Shown: positions 1 to 9,056, counted from the stretch's first letter. The stretch is DNA of 55,812 nt from Bdellovibrionaceae bacterium UBA2316 (GCA_002345205.1 DDVI01000072.1:1-55812), one strand, 5' to 3'. Translations and numbers: made by a program. Notes: generated from the sequence alone by a model not told the origin.

Positions 1-472
1 TTCCCAAACATTCACGCGTGTACTCATCAATTATATTTAGCATTCTAAATTTTCTGCCATCATGAGTTTTGTCTTCCACAAAGTCATAGCTCCAAACATG
101 GTTTCGATCCTCGGGACGAAGTCTGATGCACGAGCCATCATTTAGCCACAGCCTTGCTCTTTTGGGCTGCTTTGATGGAACTTTCAATCCTTCTTGTCTC
201 CAAATTCTGTAAATGCGTTTTACATTTACATGAAAACCTTCTGTCTTCAACAATGCCCAGATTCGGCGATAACCATAGCGACCAAATTTTTTTGCCAAAG
301 CAATAACTCTCTGACGAATCAAAATGGAATCTGTCGACTCATCAGCGAATCTATGGCGTTGCGTAGATCGTGGTTGATTAATAGCCCGACAAGCTCGTCT
401 TTCAGATACACAGTGTTTTTGTTTTAGCATTTCTACGGCTTGACGTTTTCTTGCCGGGCTTAAAAGTTTCCC
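1..472 (-). CDS. IS3 transposase OrfB (DDE integrase domain), partial, read by -1 frameshift from OrfA
   Basis: The frame is open from the orfA/orfB junction to the window edge and begins GKLLSPARKRQAV after a -1 shift. It contains the pre-integrase helical motif KFGRYGYRRIWALL, then the start of the rve catalytic domain, NHVWSYDFVEDKTHDGRKF, where the D of YDFV is the first catalytic Asp of the DDE triad. The second D and the E lie outside the window. No good start codon is seen at the head of the frame (first ATG at 428-430), consistent with expression as an OrfAB fusion. What is visible has no stop and looks intact. Confidence 0.85.
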
Positions 473-741
473 GACGCCACGTCTCTAAGCATGGCATTAT
501 CTAGGGCCTGATCAGCGACAAGACGCTTAAGTCTTGCGTTTTCGCGCTCTAGATCTTTTAAGCGTTTGGCTTGATCAATTTCAAGGCCTCCGTACTCTTT
601 GCGCCAGCGATAAAAACTTTGTGGTGAAATTTGAAGTTTCTTGCAGACATCTTCAATTGAACTGCCTCTTGCTAGTTCCACTTCCGCTAAACGAAGCTTT
701 GAGACGATCTCTTCGGCTGCGATTCTTTTTCCTTTTGGCAT
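460..741 (-). CDS. IS3 transposase OrfA (HTH), 93 aa
   Basis: Helix-turn-helix transposase subunit of an IS3-family element. Residues 8-55 form the HTH_Tnp_1 type domain (EEIVSKLRLAEVELARG, then SIEDVCKKLQISPQSFYRW), followed by a short leucine-zipper-like helix (LKDLERENARLKRLVADQ) that mediates multimerisation in this family. The ATG is preceded by GGGAG. The last sense codons are TCG GGA AAC TTT before TAA, which place a G GGA AAC heptamer in the correct phase for -1 slippage into orfB. OrfA alone usually acts as a regulator of transposition; OrfAB is the transposase. Confidence 0.9.
   Translation of the reverse strand: MPKGKRIAAEEIVSKLRLAEVELARGSSIEDVCKKLQISPQSFYRWRKEYGGLEIDQAKRLKDLERENARLKRLVADQALDNAMLRDVASGNF
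466..472 (-). promoter_or_regulatory. Programmed -1 frameshift site G GGA AAC in the IS element
   Basis: On the minus strand the heptamer GGGAAAC lies two codons before the orfA stop (TAA at 460-462) and in the X XXY YYZ phase of orfA. Slippage by -1 reads GGG AAA CTT TTA AGC and joins OrfA to the open OrfB frame. The position and phase are what is expected of IS3-family translational control. I did not identify a downstream stimulatory pseudoknot by eye. Confidence 0.7.
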
Positions 742-900
742 AAATGCTCCCTTTCGTAAGCCAGTCTATCTTATTTTCTGGCTCGTGTTAAGGGGAGCAG
801 GTCAGATCAGTTTTCCATCTATGATTATACTGCTTAGTAAGGTCGTAGACTTTTGATTTAGACATCTGGTACTCCGTAAGGGAGAAACTGAAGAAAGAAT

Positions 901-976
901 TGGTGCGAATAACTGGACTTGAACCAGTGACCTCGTCCATGTCAAGGACGCGCGCTACCAACTACGCTATATCCGC
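901..976 (-). tRNA. tRNA-Val (anticodon GAC)
   Basis: A 76-nt cloverleaf on the minus strand: acceptor GCGGATA paired with TATTCGC, T8 A9, D arm with AGTTGGTA, anticodon stem CGTCC/GGACG around loop TTGACAT (anticodon GAC, valine), variable AGGTC, T arm ACTGG-TTCAAGT-CCAGT, discriminator A and an encoded CCA (901-903). All stems pair, with one G-T in the acceptor. It is a downstream neighbour of lipB, and a weak terminator-like hairpin lies between a tRNA fragment and this gene. Confidence 0.95.
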
Positions 977-992
977 ACTTTAAATTTTAACT

Positions 993-1015
993 TCAAAAAC
1001 TCAATTTAATGAGTT
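993..1015 (-). terminator. Weak intrinsic terminator candidate between the tRNA fragment and tRNA-Val
   Basis: On the minus strand AACTCA and TGAGTT form a 6-bp stem around a 6-nt loop, followed by a short T-run. The stem is AT-rich and weak. It could end transcripts coming from lipB before the tRNA gene; an alternative is simple AT-rich background. Confidence 0.35.
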
Positions 1016-1113
1016 GCTACCAGGCTACCAAAATAAGCGGATTGGTTTTCTCGCCTACTCAATATTCCGGCATCTTTCCGAGCACTTATAACTTTTTTCT
1101 TTGGTAGTGCATT

Positions 1114-1154
1114 TCCATGTCAAGGAAGCGCGCTACCAACTACGCTATATCCGC
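1114..1154 (-). pseudogene. Truncated duplicate of the tRNA-Val 5' half
   Basis: The 41 nt repeat the tRNA-Val gene from the first base (GCGGATA) through the D arm and the anticodon loop TTGACAT. There is one difference inside the block (GTCC changed to TTCC) and divergence from the 3' side of the anticodon stem. No T arm or 3' acceptor follows, so no functional tRNA can fold. It lies 3 nt beyond the lipB stop codon, in the same direction as the intact tRNA and about 137 bp upstream of it. It probably results from a partial tandem duplication or a site-specific recombination event. Confidence 0.8.
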
Positions 1155-1157
1155 CCG

Positions 1158-1877
1158 TTAATGATTAGCTATTATTTTTAATGGGTCTTTGGCTGATTGT
1201 AAACTGCAAATCTCTGGATTAGCTCTTTGCACTAAATCTAATTCGCGCTGGAATTCGATCATCCATTTTTGAAAGACTGAGTTTAAGTCTAAAGACAAAG
1301 TGGTTTCATAGTTTTTCACTCGATCAATTGCCGCTGAGCTGACCCCACAGCTACGAATCGCAGAAAAATGAGCCAAGTCATTACTCACATTCAAAGATAA
1401 ACCATGACGAACAACACCTCGATCTAATCTGATACCGATAAATGCTATTTTTCCGCGCACAGTGTATAATCCCGGCGCCTCATCTGATGAGAAACTTTCA
1501 ATTCCATAATGCTTAAGCGTCGCCGACGTTGCCTTTGATATCACACATACGAAATCCCGTACGCCAATACCGTAGGTCTTTAAATCCATCATCGGGTACA
1601 CCACCAGCTGCCCTGGCGTGTGCATGGTTGCCTGCCCACCGCGATCGGTTTGGATAACCGGGATACTATTATCAACCCCAGCTAAATCTTCCTCTGCGCG
1701 ACCGCGCACACCGAGCGTAATAACTGGTTTGAACTCTAAACCTAGCACGTGAATTTTGCGAGTCCCACGAATTGCACCCACCAGCTCTAGCTGCTTTGCC
1801 ACTACAGCTTCGTATTCCTTGAGACCCATAAATTCAGCGCTAAGAGCTTCAGAATTAGTAAAGTTCAACTCGGTCAT
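1158..1877 (-). CDS. lipB: Octanoyltransferase LipB (lipoyl(octanoyl) transferase)
   Basis: LipB moves octanoate from octanoyl-ACP to the lipoyl domains of 2-oxoacid dehydrogenases and GcvH, the first step of lipoate synthesis, in the cytoplasm. The family signatures are present: RGGQATMHTPGQLVVYP, the lysine motif GKIAFIGIR, RHGLSLNV and the catalytic cysteine in SCGVSS. The usual HGPGQ is HTPGQ here. I place the start at the ATG at 1875-1877 after AGGGAGA, giving 239 residues; the frame stays open to a further ATG at 1931 inside the upstream gene, and an internal Met would give 223. The chosen start overlaps the preceding FlgT-like gene by 23 nt, which suggests coupling. No lipA is present in the window. 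Confidence 0.9.
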   Translation of the reverse strand: MTELNFTNSEALSAEFMGLKEYEAVVAKQLELVGAIRGTRKIHVLGLEFKPVITLGVRGRAEEDLAGVDNSIPVIQTDRGGQATMHTPGQLVVYPMMDLKTYGIGVRDFVCVISKATSATLKHYGIESFSSDEAPGLYTVRGKIAFIGIRLDRGVVRHGLSLNVSNDLAHFSAIRSCGVSSAAIDRVKNYETTLSLDLNSVFQKWMIEFQRELDLVQRANPEICSLQSAKDPLKIIANH

Positions 1878-2799
1878 TCTCCCTAAATCCACCGCCCGAA
1901 TGAGTGACTGCGATGGCGCCGTCTTGGCCAAAAAAGCTGACGACTTCTAATGTTCCTTTTAAACGACCCGGGCTTTTTCCAATGAAGCCGCCTGTTTCTG
2001 TATCAAAAATCTCTTCGCCATCTTCCGTGACACGTAATAAATCACCCACGTTTAAACCCGATACTTTGCCAACATTGATGAAAACGCGCTCGCCTTGCAG
2101 CGAAGCAATTCGACCTTCCCAAACCAATGTTTCCATTGATTTTGTGATCTGCGGAACGAATTCAAACAAAGTATCTTTCACCAGTGTCGGAACGATCGGG
2201 TTACCTGACCCGTCGCCCTTGATCATATCTTCCGTTGGCAAACCTGAATCTTTGTACGTTACCACTTTCATATGGTTCAGTAATTCGCGGCCACCCTGAT
2301 TTACGATACGTACAACAACCGCGCATTCGTATTCCGAAGTGATACTTTTCATGATGCCTTTCGTAGGCACCGTACGTTTGACTTTCAGATCTTTCACTTC
2401 TACTTCAAGCGCACTATGAACCGTGTACTGTTTTAGCGATTTAACGACATCCTTCAAATCATAATTGCCCTGCGGGGACGCCTTCACATTTTCAATACCC
2501 AGGTCCTTACTATCAAACGCAACAATGTCGGGTGATCGGTTCAGTTCATTAATTAACGATCGCTTAATCGCGCGGCTCATATCCGCTGACAAAACATTTT
2601 TTGAATCATTGAATGGTAGAATCATCAGACGTTTTTTGACTTGTCCCTGATCCATGCGTGGATTCAAAGGAACGTCTTTGATCATTTTAACGGGTTGACT
2701 CGTGCGTTTTTCTAAATTCTGACACGACACTACGACCGAGCTAACGGTTAGCAGACCTACACAAAGAATCGATTTAATTTTATTACTGTTTAAGTTCAA
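1855..2799 (-). CDS. FlgT-like lipoprotein (C-terminal FlgT-like domain)
   Basis: A 314-residue protein with an N-terminal signal sequence ending in a relaxed lipobox VVSC (Cys26), so probably an outer-membrane or periplasmic lipoprotein. The middle (about 55-230) resembles curli/FlgT-type assembly proteins that bind via an alpha/beta fold (KKRLMILPFNDS). The last 80 residues (WEGRIASLQGERVFINVGKVSGLNVGD and so on) match the SH3-like C-terminal domain of flagellar assembly protein T, with the G-x-V-G-d-x-l pattern. Its start overlaps the end of the preceding gene by 17 nt, so the two are probably co-translated. A role in a flagellar or envelope collar is inferred from similarity only. Confidence 0.6.
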   Translation of the reverse strand: MNLNSNKIKSILCVGLLTVSSVVVSCQNLEKRTSQPVKMIKDVPLNPRMDQGQVKKRLMILPFNDSKNVLSADMSRAIKRSLINELNRSPDIVAFDSKDLGIENVKASPQGNYDLKDVVKSLKQYTVHSALEVEVKDLKVKRTVPTKGIMKSITSEYECAVVVRIVNQGGRELLNHMKVVTYKDSGLPTEDMIKGDGSGNPIVPTLVKDTLFEFVPQITKSMETLVWEGRIASLQGERVFINVGKVSGLNVGDLLRVTEDGEEIFDTETGGFIGKSPGRLKGTLEVVSFFGQDGAIAVTHSGGGFRENDRVELY

Positions 2800-3955
2800 A
2801 AGAAATCTCCTCCGGCTGAGAGTTGGTTAACTCTAGCTTAGCATAGTTTAGGCTTTTTACGTCCATAGCTAGCAATTTGTCCTGGATATCTTTAATATTT
2901 CCAACGAAATCGACTTCGTAAACTATACTATTGGCCGAAATCGATTTTTCCTTTACGTTCTTAATGCTGCCACTTTGGGCTTTAACGCGTTCTTTTAGCC
3001 ATTCAATCTTTTGCGGTTGTGAGGACATCACGAATTTGATTCTGATCTTTTGCGAGTTAACTAGACCTCTCTGCAAAGCATCCGTCATCAATGACACGAT
3101 TTCACCGCCAATAGATTCAGCTTCATCTGTCACTTTCTTGCTGACTTCAGAATCTAATTTGCTGGAGTCTTTGGTTAACGGCATATCATAAATACGCTTA
3201 ATATCCGCAAGCATTTTACCATTTTCAGCTTGGATCAAATTCAAGTGAACTTCCATGCGCATTTGATCCATCGTACGATCCGAACGTTTAACGTGCACAT
3301 GACCAGACAACACATACGGAGTCTGCAGCAAACGCGCAAGCTTCAATGTTTCCTCTGAATTCAATTGTGATTTATTAAATGATGAAGGCAACGCCGTCGC
3401 AAGTCCTACTTGATTCGCCGGCGCCAAGTAAAACCCCCCACGTAAAAAAATCTCGCCCAGTTTTTCTTCCATTGTTGCTAGAGTTTTTGTCGACGCCTCT
3501 TCGTCACGGTTCCACCAAGACGAAGTCTTCTGAAGGATTGAATTTTCGTAGCGGATTAACGGCAAAATCGCCTGGTTTTTATCAATCTCTTCTAACTGAC
3601 CGATCGACTTCAACACGTTCCTGAATTCGGCTAAATTGATTTTAAACATCAATGTTTGTTTCAATATTTTTTCAGTTTGCTTAGATTCCGTGATGTTTGA
3701 AAACGGAATAAAACGAGCCGACTTATTTGCTAATTGTGTACCTAACGTTTTCTTAGCTTTATTAAAACGAGCGTCACCCAAAACCTCGGTTCCTAGTTCT
3801 TCTACGATTTGGGCGATGGCCTTATCTTGAATTTCTTTCTTGGCTTCGGTCATCGATTCTTTGTCGCTCTCGAACGTATACGAACGTTCAAGCAAACTGC
3901 TTTGTGAGAATAGGTATACGGGAAACGCGGCTACAAATAAAATTTTTAAAAACAT
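2783..3955 (-). CDS. Secreted protein, possible FlgT N-terminal/middle-like partner
   Basis: A 390-residue protein with a cleavable-looking signal peptide (MFLKILFVAAFPVYLFSQS). Residues 30-115 begin with the helical stretch KKEIQDKAIAQIVEELGTEV, which recalls the N-terminal domain of FlgT. Residues 150-300 recall the middle domain, with a section YVLSGHVHVKRSD typical of assembly-protein beta strands. A LINAEN-like repeat of these families is visible as LIQAENGKMLADI. It starts 8 nt after dnaE and overlaps the next FlgT-like lipoprotein, so one split FlgT function is plausible. The family call is tentative; the localisation to the periplasm is more secure. Confidence 0.5.
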   Translation of the reverse strand: MFLKILFVAAFPVYLFSQSSLLERSYTFESDKESMTEAKKEIQDKAIAQIVEELGTEVLGDARFNKAKKTLGTQLANKSARFIPFSNITESKQTEKILKQTLMFKINLAEFRNVLKSIGQLEEIDKNQAILPLIRYENSILQKTSSWWNRDEEASTKTLATMEEKLGEIFLRGGFYLAPANQVGLATALPSSFNKSQLNSEETLKLARLLQTPYVLSGHVHVKRSDRTMDQMRMEVHLNLIQAENGKMLADIKRIYDMPLTKDSSKLDSEVSKKVTDEAESIGGEIVSLMTDALQRGLVNSQKIRIKFVMSSQPQKIEWLKERVKAQSGSIKNVKEKSISANSIVYEVDFVGNIKDIQDKLLAMDVKSLNYAKLELTNSQPEEISFELKQ

Positions 3956-3963
3956 AAATCCCT

Positions 3964-6900
3964 CTAATTATTTTTAATTTCTAAAAAGTCCGTTCGTCCA
4001 AATCGGCTATGAATTTTTTCAAACAAATCATTATTGACACTAACACCAGTAATATTTGGATGATCGATCTCGATTTCACGATCGTAGTCCTTTAACTTCA
4101 TTTTTAAACTCAGCGGTGTGGACCCCTTGCTTTCCATCAATAGATCGCTCAGCATTTTCAACTCGTCTTCGTTAAATGATTCCAAGTTAAACACCACTCG
4201 TTTTGATTTTTTAATTATATCTTCCAGCGGAACCATATTATCGACGATAATTTTGATAGCGCCTTCGGATTCTTCTAAATTACCACCGACTAGCAGGGGC
4301 TTGTCCGATTTCAGATCCCCTTCATGTTTAGCAAACACATCTGGGAAAATGACGAGTTCGCACGATCCATGCAGATCTTCAAGCTTACCAAACGCCATAC
4401 GCGTTCCCTTTTTCGTGATCATTTCTTTAAATTCAGCAATTATGCCAGATAAGATCACGCGACGTTTTGGTTCCCGACGTTTATCACGATCTGATAACGG
4501 CGGCGTTCCCGCGTCCTCAGCAGCTTGTTTTTTCTTACGAATGTCTTCTGCAATGGTACCCAAATTCCCATTCGTCCAAACCGAAGCTAATTTTTCATAC
4601 CCGTTCAAAGGATGATCGCTGAGGTAGAACCCTAAAACTTCTTTTTCAAAAGCTAACGTCGTTGTACGACCCCACTTTTCAACATTTGGAATCACAGTCG
4701 TTTTGTCCGCAGTTTCATCAAGATCAAAAAACGAGGACTGCCCTAGCTCCCGGTTTTTCTGAGTCACAAGCGCTTGATCCAAGAATGTCGAATAGCCTGC
4801 CAATAACTGCGCCCGGTGATAGCCAAAGCCATCCATCGCACCCGCTTTAATCAGACTCTCGATCACTTTCTTATTCACTTTACGTAAGTCTACGCTCTCG
4901 AAGAAATCTTCAAGGCTAGCGAATTTTTTATTTTCTTTCTTTTCACGCGCTTCAAGGATGGATTCAACCGCAGTAGAGCCGACACCTTTGATCGCGCCCA
5001 GACCAAAGAATACGCCCTCTAACGTAATGTTAAACAAGTAATCCGACACATTCACGTGCGGAGGTAAAACGTTGATATCATGCTTTTGACAATCCTTAAC
5101 GTACTTAACGACTTTGTCTGTATCCCCAATCTCGGTCGACAATAACGCTGCAAAGAATTCGGCCGGGTAGAAAGCCTTGATCCACGCCGTTTGCGCAGTA
5201 ATCACGGAATACGCGGCCGCATGGGATTTATTGAAACCGTAATCGGCGAACTTATACATTAATTCAAATAGTTCTTCTGATTTTTTTGTATCGTGGCCTT
5301 TTTCTTTCGCCCCTTTTAAGAAACGGATACGGTGCTGATCCATTTCTTCTTTGATTTTTTTACCCATCGCACGACGAAGCATATCGGCTTCACCCAGTGA
5401 GTAACCCGCAATCAACGATGCGATACCCATAACTTGTTCTTGATAGACCATGATACCGTAAGTCTCTTCTAGGACTTTCTTCGTATCGTCTAACAGATAT
5501 TCAATTGGGGATTCTTTGTGTTTACGTTTCGTGTACTCTGGGATATTGGCCATCGGACCCGGACGATACAACGATGTAATCGCCGTGATGTCCGCAAAAC
5601 TGGATGGTTTAATCTTACGAGTCGCATCCGTGATACCTTCCCCCTCGAACTGGAAAATTCCCGCAGTGTCCCCGCGAGACAGAAGTTCGTAGATTTTAGG
5701 ATCATTGATGTTAATTAAATTGCTTTTAATATCTTTGTGATGATTTTTCTTAATCATCTGCAATGCATAGTGAATATGAGTCAGTGTTTTTAAACCCAAG
5801 AAATCGAACTTAATCAGTCCAATTTTCTCGGCATGTTTCATGTCGTACTGAACCACGTTTTCGCCATCGGCCCCTTTATACAAAGGCGCATGGGTCACTA
5901 GCTGTCCATCGGCAATAATAACACCGGCGGCATGGATACCCGCGTGGCGAACAAGACCTTCTACCCGCTGAGCTAAATCTAACAACGTCGCCACGGTCGG
6001 ATTCATATCCGCCATTTCTTGAATACGTGGCTCCATTTCCAGAGCTTCTTTTAAATTGATGCCTAATTTATCTGGAATCAACTTCGTCACTAAATCCACT
6101 TCGGCAAATGTCAAACCCAGCACACGGCCCACGTCTTTGATCGCGGCACGTGCTTGCAATTTACCGTAGGTGATGATCTGTGATACCGATTGCACGCCAT
6201 ATTTTTGGGTTACGTAGTTGATTACTTCACCGCGACGATCTTGGCAAAAATCGATATCGAAATCGGGCATGCTGATACGTTCCGGATTTAAGAAACGCTC
6301 AAACAGCAAGAAATTTGGAATCGGATCCAGATCCGTAATTCTTAACGAGTACGCAACAATCGATCCCGCCCCGGAACCCCGGCCAGGTCCGACGGGAATA
6401 TCATTATTTTTTGCCCAGTTGATGAAGTCCTGTACGATCAGGAAGTAACCGTTAAAACCCATCTTGTCGATGACAGCCAATTCAAAATTTAAACGATCAA
6501 TGTATTCAGGCTCACGCCCTTTAGGAATTTCTTCCCCGCGTTCTTTCGCTTCGACAAAACGCTGCTTCAAGCCTTCAAGTGATCTGACTGCGATCTCTTC
6601 TTTAAGAGTCCGACCGGCTTCGGTTGGAAACGTTGGTAAATGATAAATTGCTTTACCATTGGCATCTTTTAAATTGAATTTAATATTAATACTGTCCGCT
6701 ATGACTTGCGTGTTCGTAACTGCTTCGGGGATATCTTCAAACAGATCGCGCATAACATGCGGCGCTTTAAAATAGAACTCATTACTGCCCAGGCGATAAC
6801 GGGATTCATCTGACAGTGTTCTATTCGTTCCAATACAAATCAAAACTTCCTGCGCAACCTGGTCTTCTTGATTTAAATAATGAACATCGTTACCGGCCAC

Positions 6901-7512
6901 TACTGGAATATCTAGTTTACGACTTAAGCCAATAAGGAAGGAATCAATGTCAGAACCTTGCCCATGAATCGTGCGACTTAGCTCGATGTAAAAATTAGCT
7001 CCAAAGATCTCTTTTAAACGAACGGCTTTAGCTTCCGCCGCGTCAGCGCCTTCTTTAAAGTAGGTGTCAATCAGTTCACCACGGTTACCACCGCTGAGCG
7101 CGATCAAATTGTCAGAATATTTTTTTATAACTTCGTAATCGATACGTGGTTTCCAATAGAAACCCTCTTGATAACCGATTGAGCTTAATTGACACAGATT
7201 ACGATACCCATCGATATTTTTCGCTAGCAAAACCAAACGGCGTGGCCCCATGAAGGCATCACGATCGGCTTTTTTCTCTAGACGGTTTTCACACACATAG
7301 GCATCTAGACCCAGGATGGGATTTACACCCGCATCTTTACAGGCAAAGTAAAATTCAATCGCACCGAACATAGAACCGTTGTCCGTCAAGGCAACAGCCG
7401 ACATTCCCATTTCAGCCGCTTTTTTCGCAATCTGTTTTACACGCGGCGTGGCCTCTAGTACCGAGTACTCAGAATGCACATGTAAATGAACAAACGGAAT
7501 CTTTTCAGACAT
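3964..7512 (-). CDS. dnaE: DNA polymerase III subunit alpha DnaE
   Basis: The 1182-residue replicative polymerase. The PHP domain is at the N-terminus (VHLHVHSEYS, His9/11/13). The palm carries the catalytic acidic residues D417 and D419 in PDFDIDFC and D570 in IKFDFLGL. The fingers include RPGPMANIPEY and YGIMVYQEQVM. A beta-clamp binding motif QSSFFDL is at 925-931, and an OB domain (GIIAEFKEMITKKGTRMAFGKLED) lies near the C-terminus. Length and order fit the DnaE1 group. It starts 3 nt after the guaA stop and ends 8 nt before the FlgT-like pair, within a long minus-strand operon. RBS GGGAA lies upstream of the ATG. Confidence 0.98.
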   Translation of the reverse strand: MSEKIPFVHLHVHSEYSVLEATPRVKQIAKKAAEMGMSAVALTDNGSMFGAIEFYFACKDAGVNPILGLDAYVCENRLEKKADRDAFMGPRRLVLLAKNIDGYRNLCQLSSIGYQEGFYWKPRIDYEVIKKYSDNLIALSGGNRGELIDTYFKEGADAAEAKAVRLKEIFGANFYIELSRTIHGQGSDIDSFLIGLSRKLDIPVVAGNDVHYLNQEDQVAQEVLICIGTNRTLSDESRYRLGSNEFYFKAPHVMRDLFEDIPEAVTNTQVIADSINIKFNLKDANGKAIYHLPTFPTEAGRTLKEEIAVRSLEGLKQRFVEAKERGEEIPKGREPEYIDRLNFELAVIDKMGFNGYFLIVQDFINWAKNNDIPVGPGRGSGAGSIVAYSLRITDLDPIPNFLLFERFLNPERISMPDFDIDFCQDRRGEVINYVTQKYGVQSVSQIITYGKLQARAAIKDVGRVLGLTFAEVDLVTKLIPDKLGINLKEALEMEPRIQEMADMNPTVATLLDLAQRVEGLVRHAGIHAAGVIIADGQLVTHAPLYKGADGENVVQYDMKHAEKIGLIKFDFLGLKTLTHIHYALQMIKKNHHKDIKSNLININDPKIYELLSRGDTAGIFQFEGEGITDATRKIKPSSFADITAITSLYRPGPMANIPEYTKRKHKESPIEYLLDDTKKVLEETYGIMVYQEQVMGIASLIAGYSLGEADMLRRAMGKKIKEEMDQHRIRFLKGAKEKGHDTKKSEELFELMYKFADYGFNKSHAAAYSVITAQTAWIKAFYPAEFFAALLSTEIGDTDKVVKYVKDCQKHDINVLPPHVNVSDYLFNITLEGVFFGLGAIKGVGSTAVESILEAREKKENKKFASLEDFFESVDLRKVNKKVIESLIKAGAMDGFGYHRAQLLAGYSTFLDQALVTQKNRELGQSSFFDLDETADKTTVIPNVEKWGRTTTLAFEKEVLGFYLSDHPLNGYEKLASVWTNGNLGTIAEDIRKKKQAAEDAGTPPLSDRDKRREPKRRVILSGIIAEFKEMITKKGTRMAFGKLEDLHGSCELVIFPDVFAKHEGDLKSDKPLLVGGNLEESEGAIKIIVDNMVPLEDIIKKSKRVVFNLESFNEDELKMLSDLLMESKGSTPLSLKMKLKDYDREIEIDHPNITGVSVNNDLFEKIHSRFGRTDFLEIKNN

Positions 7513-7515
7513 TAA

Positions 7516-9054
7516 CTATTCCCATTCTATCGTTGACGGCGGCTTACTTGTAATATCGTACACCACACGTGAAACACCTTTAACTTTGTTCGTGATTCGA
7601 CTTGAAATTTCTTTCAAATCTTTCGTTTCGAATTCAAACCAATCGGCCGTCATGCCATCCGTTGCGGTTACCGCCCGAATCGCCAAAACGTTATCGTACG
7701 TGCGACCGTCGCCCATCACCCCTACCGTTTGCACCGGAGTCAGAACGCAGAACGCTTGCCAGATCTTTGGATATAATTTTTTCTCGCGTAAGTAGTCGAT
7801 GTAAATCGCATCGGCTTCTTTCAACACGGCTAATTTTTCTTTCGTCACTTCGCCGATCACTCGGATAGATAACCCCGGACCAGGGAAAGGATGACGACCA
7901 ATTAATTCTTCCGTCAAATTCAAAGCTAAACCTAAACGGCGCACTTCATCTTTGAATAACATTCGAAAAGGTTCTAATAATTTGAAGTTTAATTTTTCAG
8001 GCAGGCCGCCTACATTATGATGCGACTTGATGGTAACAGATGATCCCGTAGTTGATACACTTTCGATAACGTCAGGGTATAGAGTCCCTTGAGCTAGGAA
8101 ATGAATCGCGACTTTATCTTGCTCCAAGATGCGTTTAACGGCTTTATCGAAAACCTCGATAAAGATACGGCCAACTGCTTTTCGTTTTTTCTCTGGATCC
8201 GAAAGACCTTTAAGTCCGAGAAGGAATTCTTCAGAAGCATCCACTGGATGCAAATTTAATCCTAAACTCTCATACGATTTAATAACAGTTTCGAATTCGT
8301 TTTTACGTAATAGACCGTTGTTTACAAAGACGCAGTACACGCGCTCTTTACCGAATACACGCGTTAACAATACCGCTAAAACGCTAGAATCCACACCGCC
8401 AGATAATGCGCATAGAATATTTTGATTAGGTCCCACTTCCGCACGAACACGATCTTGGATCGATTTCAAGAAATCATCCACTTTCCAATTTTTCTGTGCG
8501 TTTGTTTTTTCGATAAAGTAATGAAGGATTTCATCGCCACGCTGCGTGTGCACGACTTCCGGGTGGAATTGGACCGCAAACACGTTGCCTTTTTCCATCG
8601 CTGCCGGATGATCGTCCGTTTCCGCCGTCACTGTGTAACCACCGGGCACATTCACCACAACATCACCGTGACTCATCCATACGGGTTGCTCTAACGAGTT
8701 ATCTTTAAACGGGGACTTATTCCACTTTACCGTTTTGTAACCATACTCACGATGTTTCGCAGGTTCAACTTTACCGCCCAAATCGTGACAAATTAATTGC
8801 ATACCGTAACAAATACCCATTACTGGTGCTAAATCGATTAACTCTTTAACACTGCGATATGGGGCTCCGTTTTCATAAACCGAATGCGGTCCCCCGCTCA
8901 GGATGATGCCCGCATAGGTGCTCTTTTTAATGTCCTCGATGGGATGAGCATAATGTTTGATCTCGCTGTAGTACCCCATCTCGCGCAATCGACGCGCAAT
9001 CAACTGAGTCACTTGAGAACCAAAATCTAAAATTAAAAACCCATTCGTTTGCAT
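7516..9054 (-). CDS. guaA: GMP synthase (glutamine-hydrolysing)
   Basis: Converts XMP, glutamine and ATP to GMP in the cytoplasm, the last step of guanine nucleotide synthesis. The class I amidotransferase half has the nucleophile Cys82 (GICYGMQLICH) and the His164/Glu166 pair (FHPEV). The ATP pyrophosphatase half starts at the P-loop SGGVDSS (218-224), and the C-terminal dimerisation domain has RPFPGPGL-like HPFPGPGLSIRV. At 512 residues it is of normal size. It lies 2 nt downstream of guaB, giving the classic guaBA pair, and 3 nt upstream of dnaE. Confidence 0.98.
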   Translation of the reverse strand: MQTNGFLILDFGSQVTQLIARRLREMGYYSEIKHYAHPIEDIKKSTYAGIILSGGPHSVYENGAPYRSVKELIDLAPVMGICYGMQLICHDLGGKVEPAKHREYGYKTVKWNKSPFKDNSLEQPVWMSHGDVVVNVPGGYTVTAETDDHPAAMEKGNVFAVQFHPEVVHTQRGDEILHYFIEKTNAQKNWKVDDFLKSIQDRVRAEVGPNQNILCALSGGVDSSVLAVLLTRVFGKERVYCVFVNNGLLRKNEFETVIKSYESLGLNLHPVDASEEFLLGLKGLSDPEKKRKAVGRIFIEVFDKAVKRILEQDKVAIHFLAQGTLYPDVIESVSTTGSSVTIKSHHNVGGLPEKLNFKLLEPFRMLFKDEVRRLGLALNLTEELIGRHPFPGPGLSIRVIGEVTKEKLAVLKEADAIYIDYLREKKLYPKIWQAFCVLTPVQTVGVMGDGRTYDNVLAIRAVTATDGMTADWFEFETKDLKEISSRITNKVKGVSRVVYDITSKPPSTIEWE

Positions 9055-9056
9055 TA

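Larger units (their letters stand above)
1..804 (-). mobile_element. IS3-family insertion sequence (IS407-like), partial, cut by window start
   Basis: Minus-strand element containing orfA and the first part of orfB. Its upstream end is taken as position 804, where the minus strand reads TGACCTGCTCCCC, a terminus of the type seen in IS407-group IS3 elements (start TGA, C-rich). The other terminus lies outside the window, so the second inverted repeat and the target duplication cannot be checked. The end lies about 97 bp beyond the 3' end of the tRNA-Val gene. The group assignment rests on the protein motifs and this terminus; the exact end is an inference. Confidence 0.75.

Noticed and set aside
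194..427. Plus-strand frame opposite IS orfB
   Set aside because: Antisense shadow of the transposase; no SD and no similarity.
1154..1160. A second functional tRNA-Val
   Set aside because: No T arm or 3' acceptor strand follows the anticodon loop.
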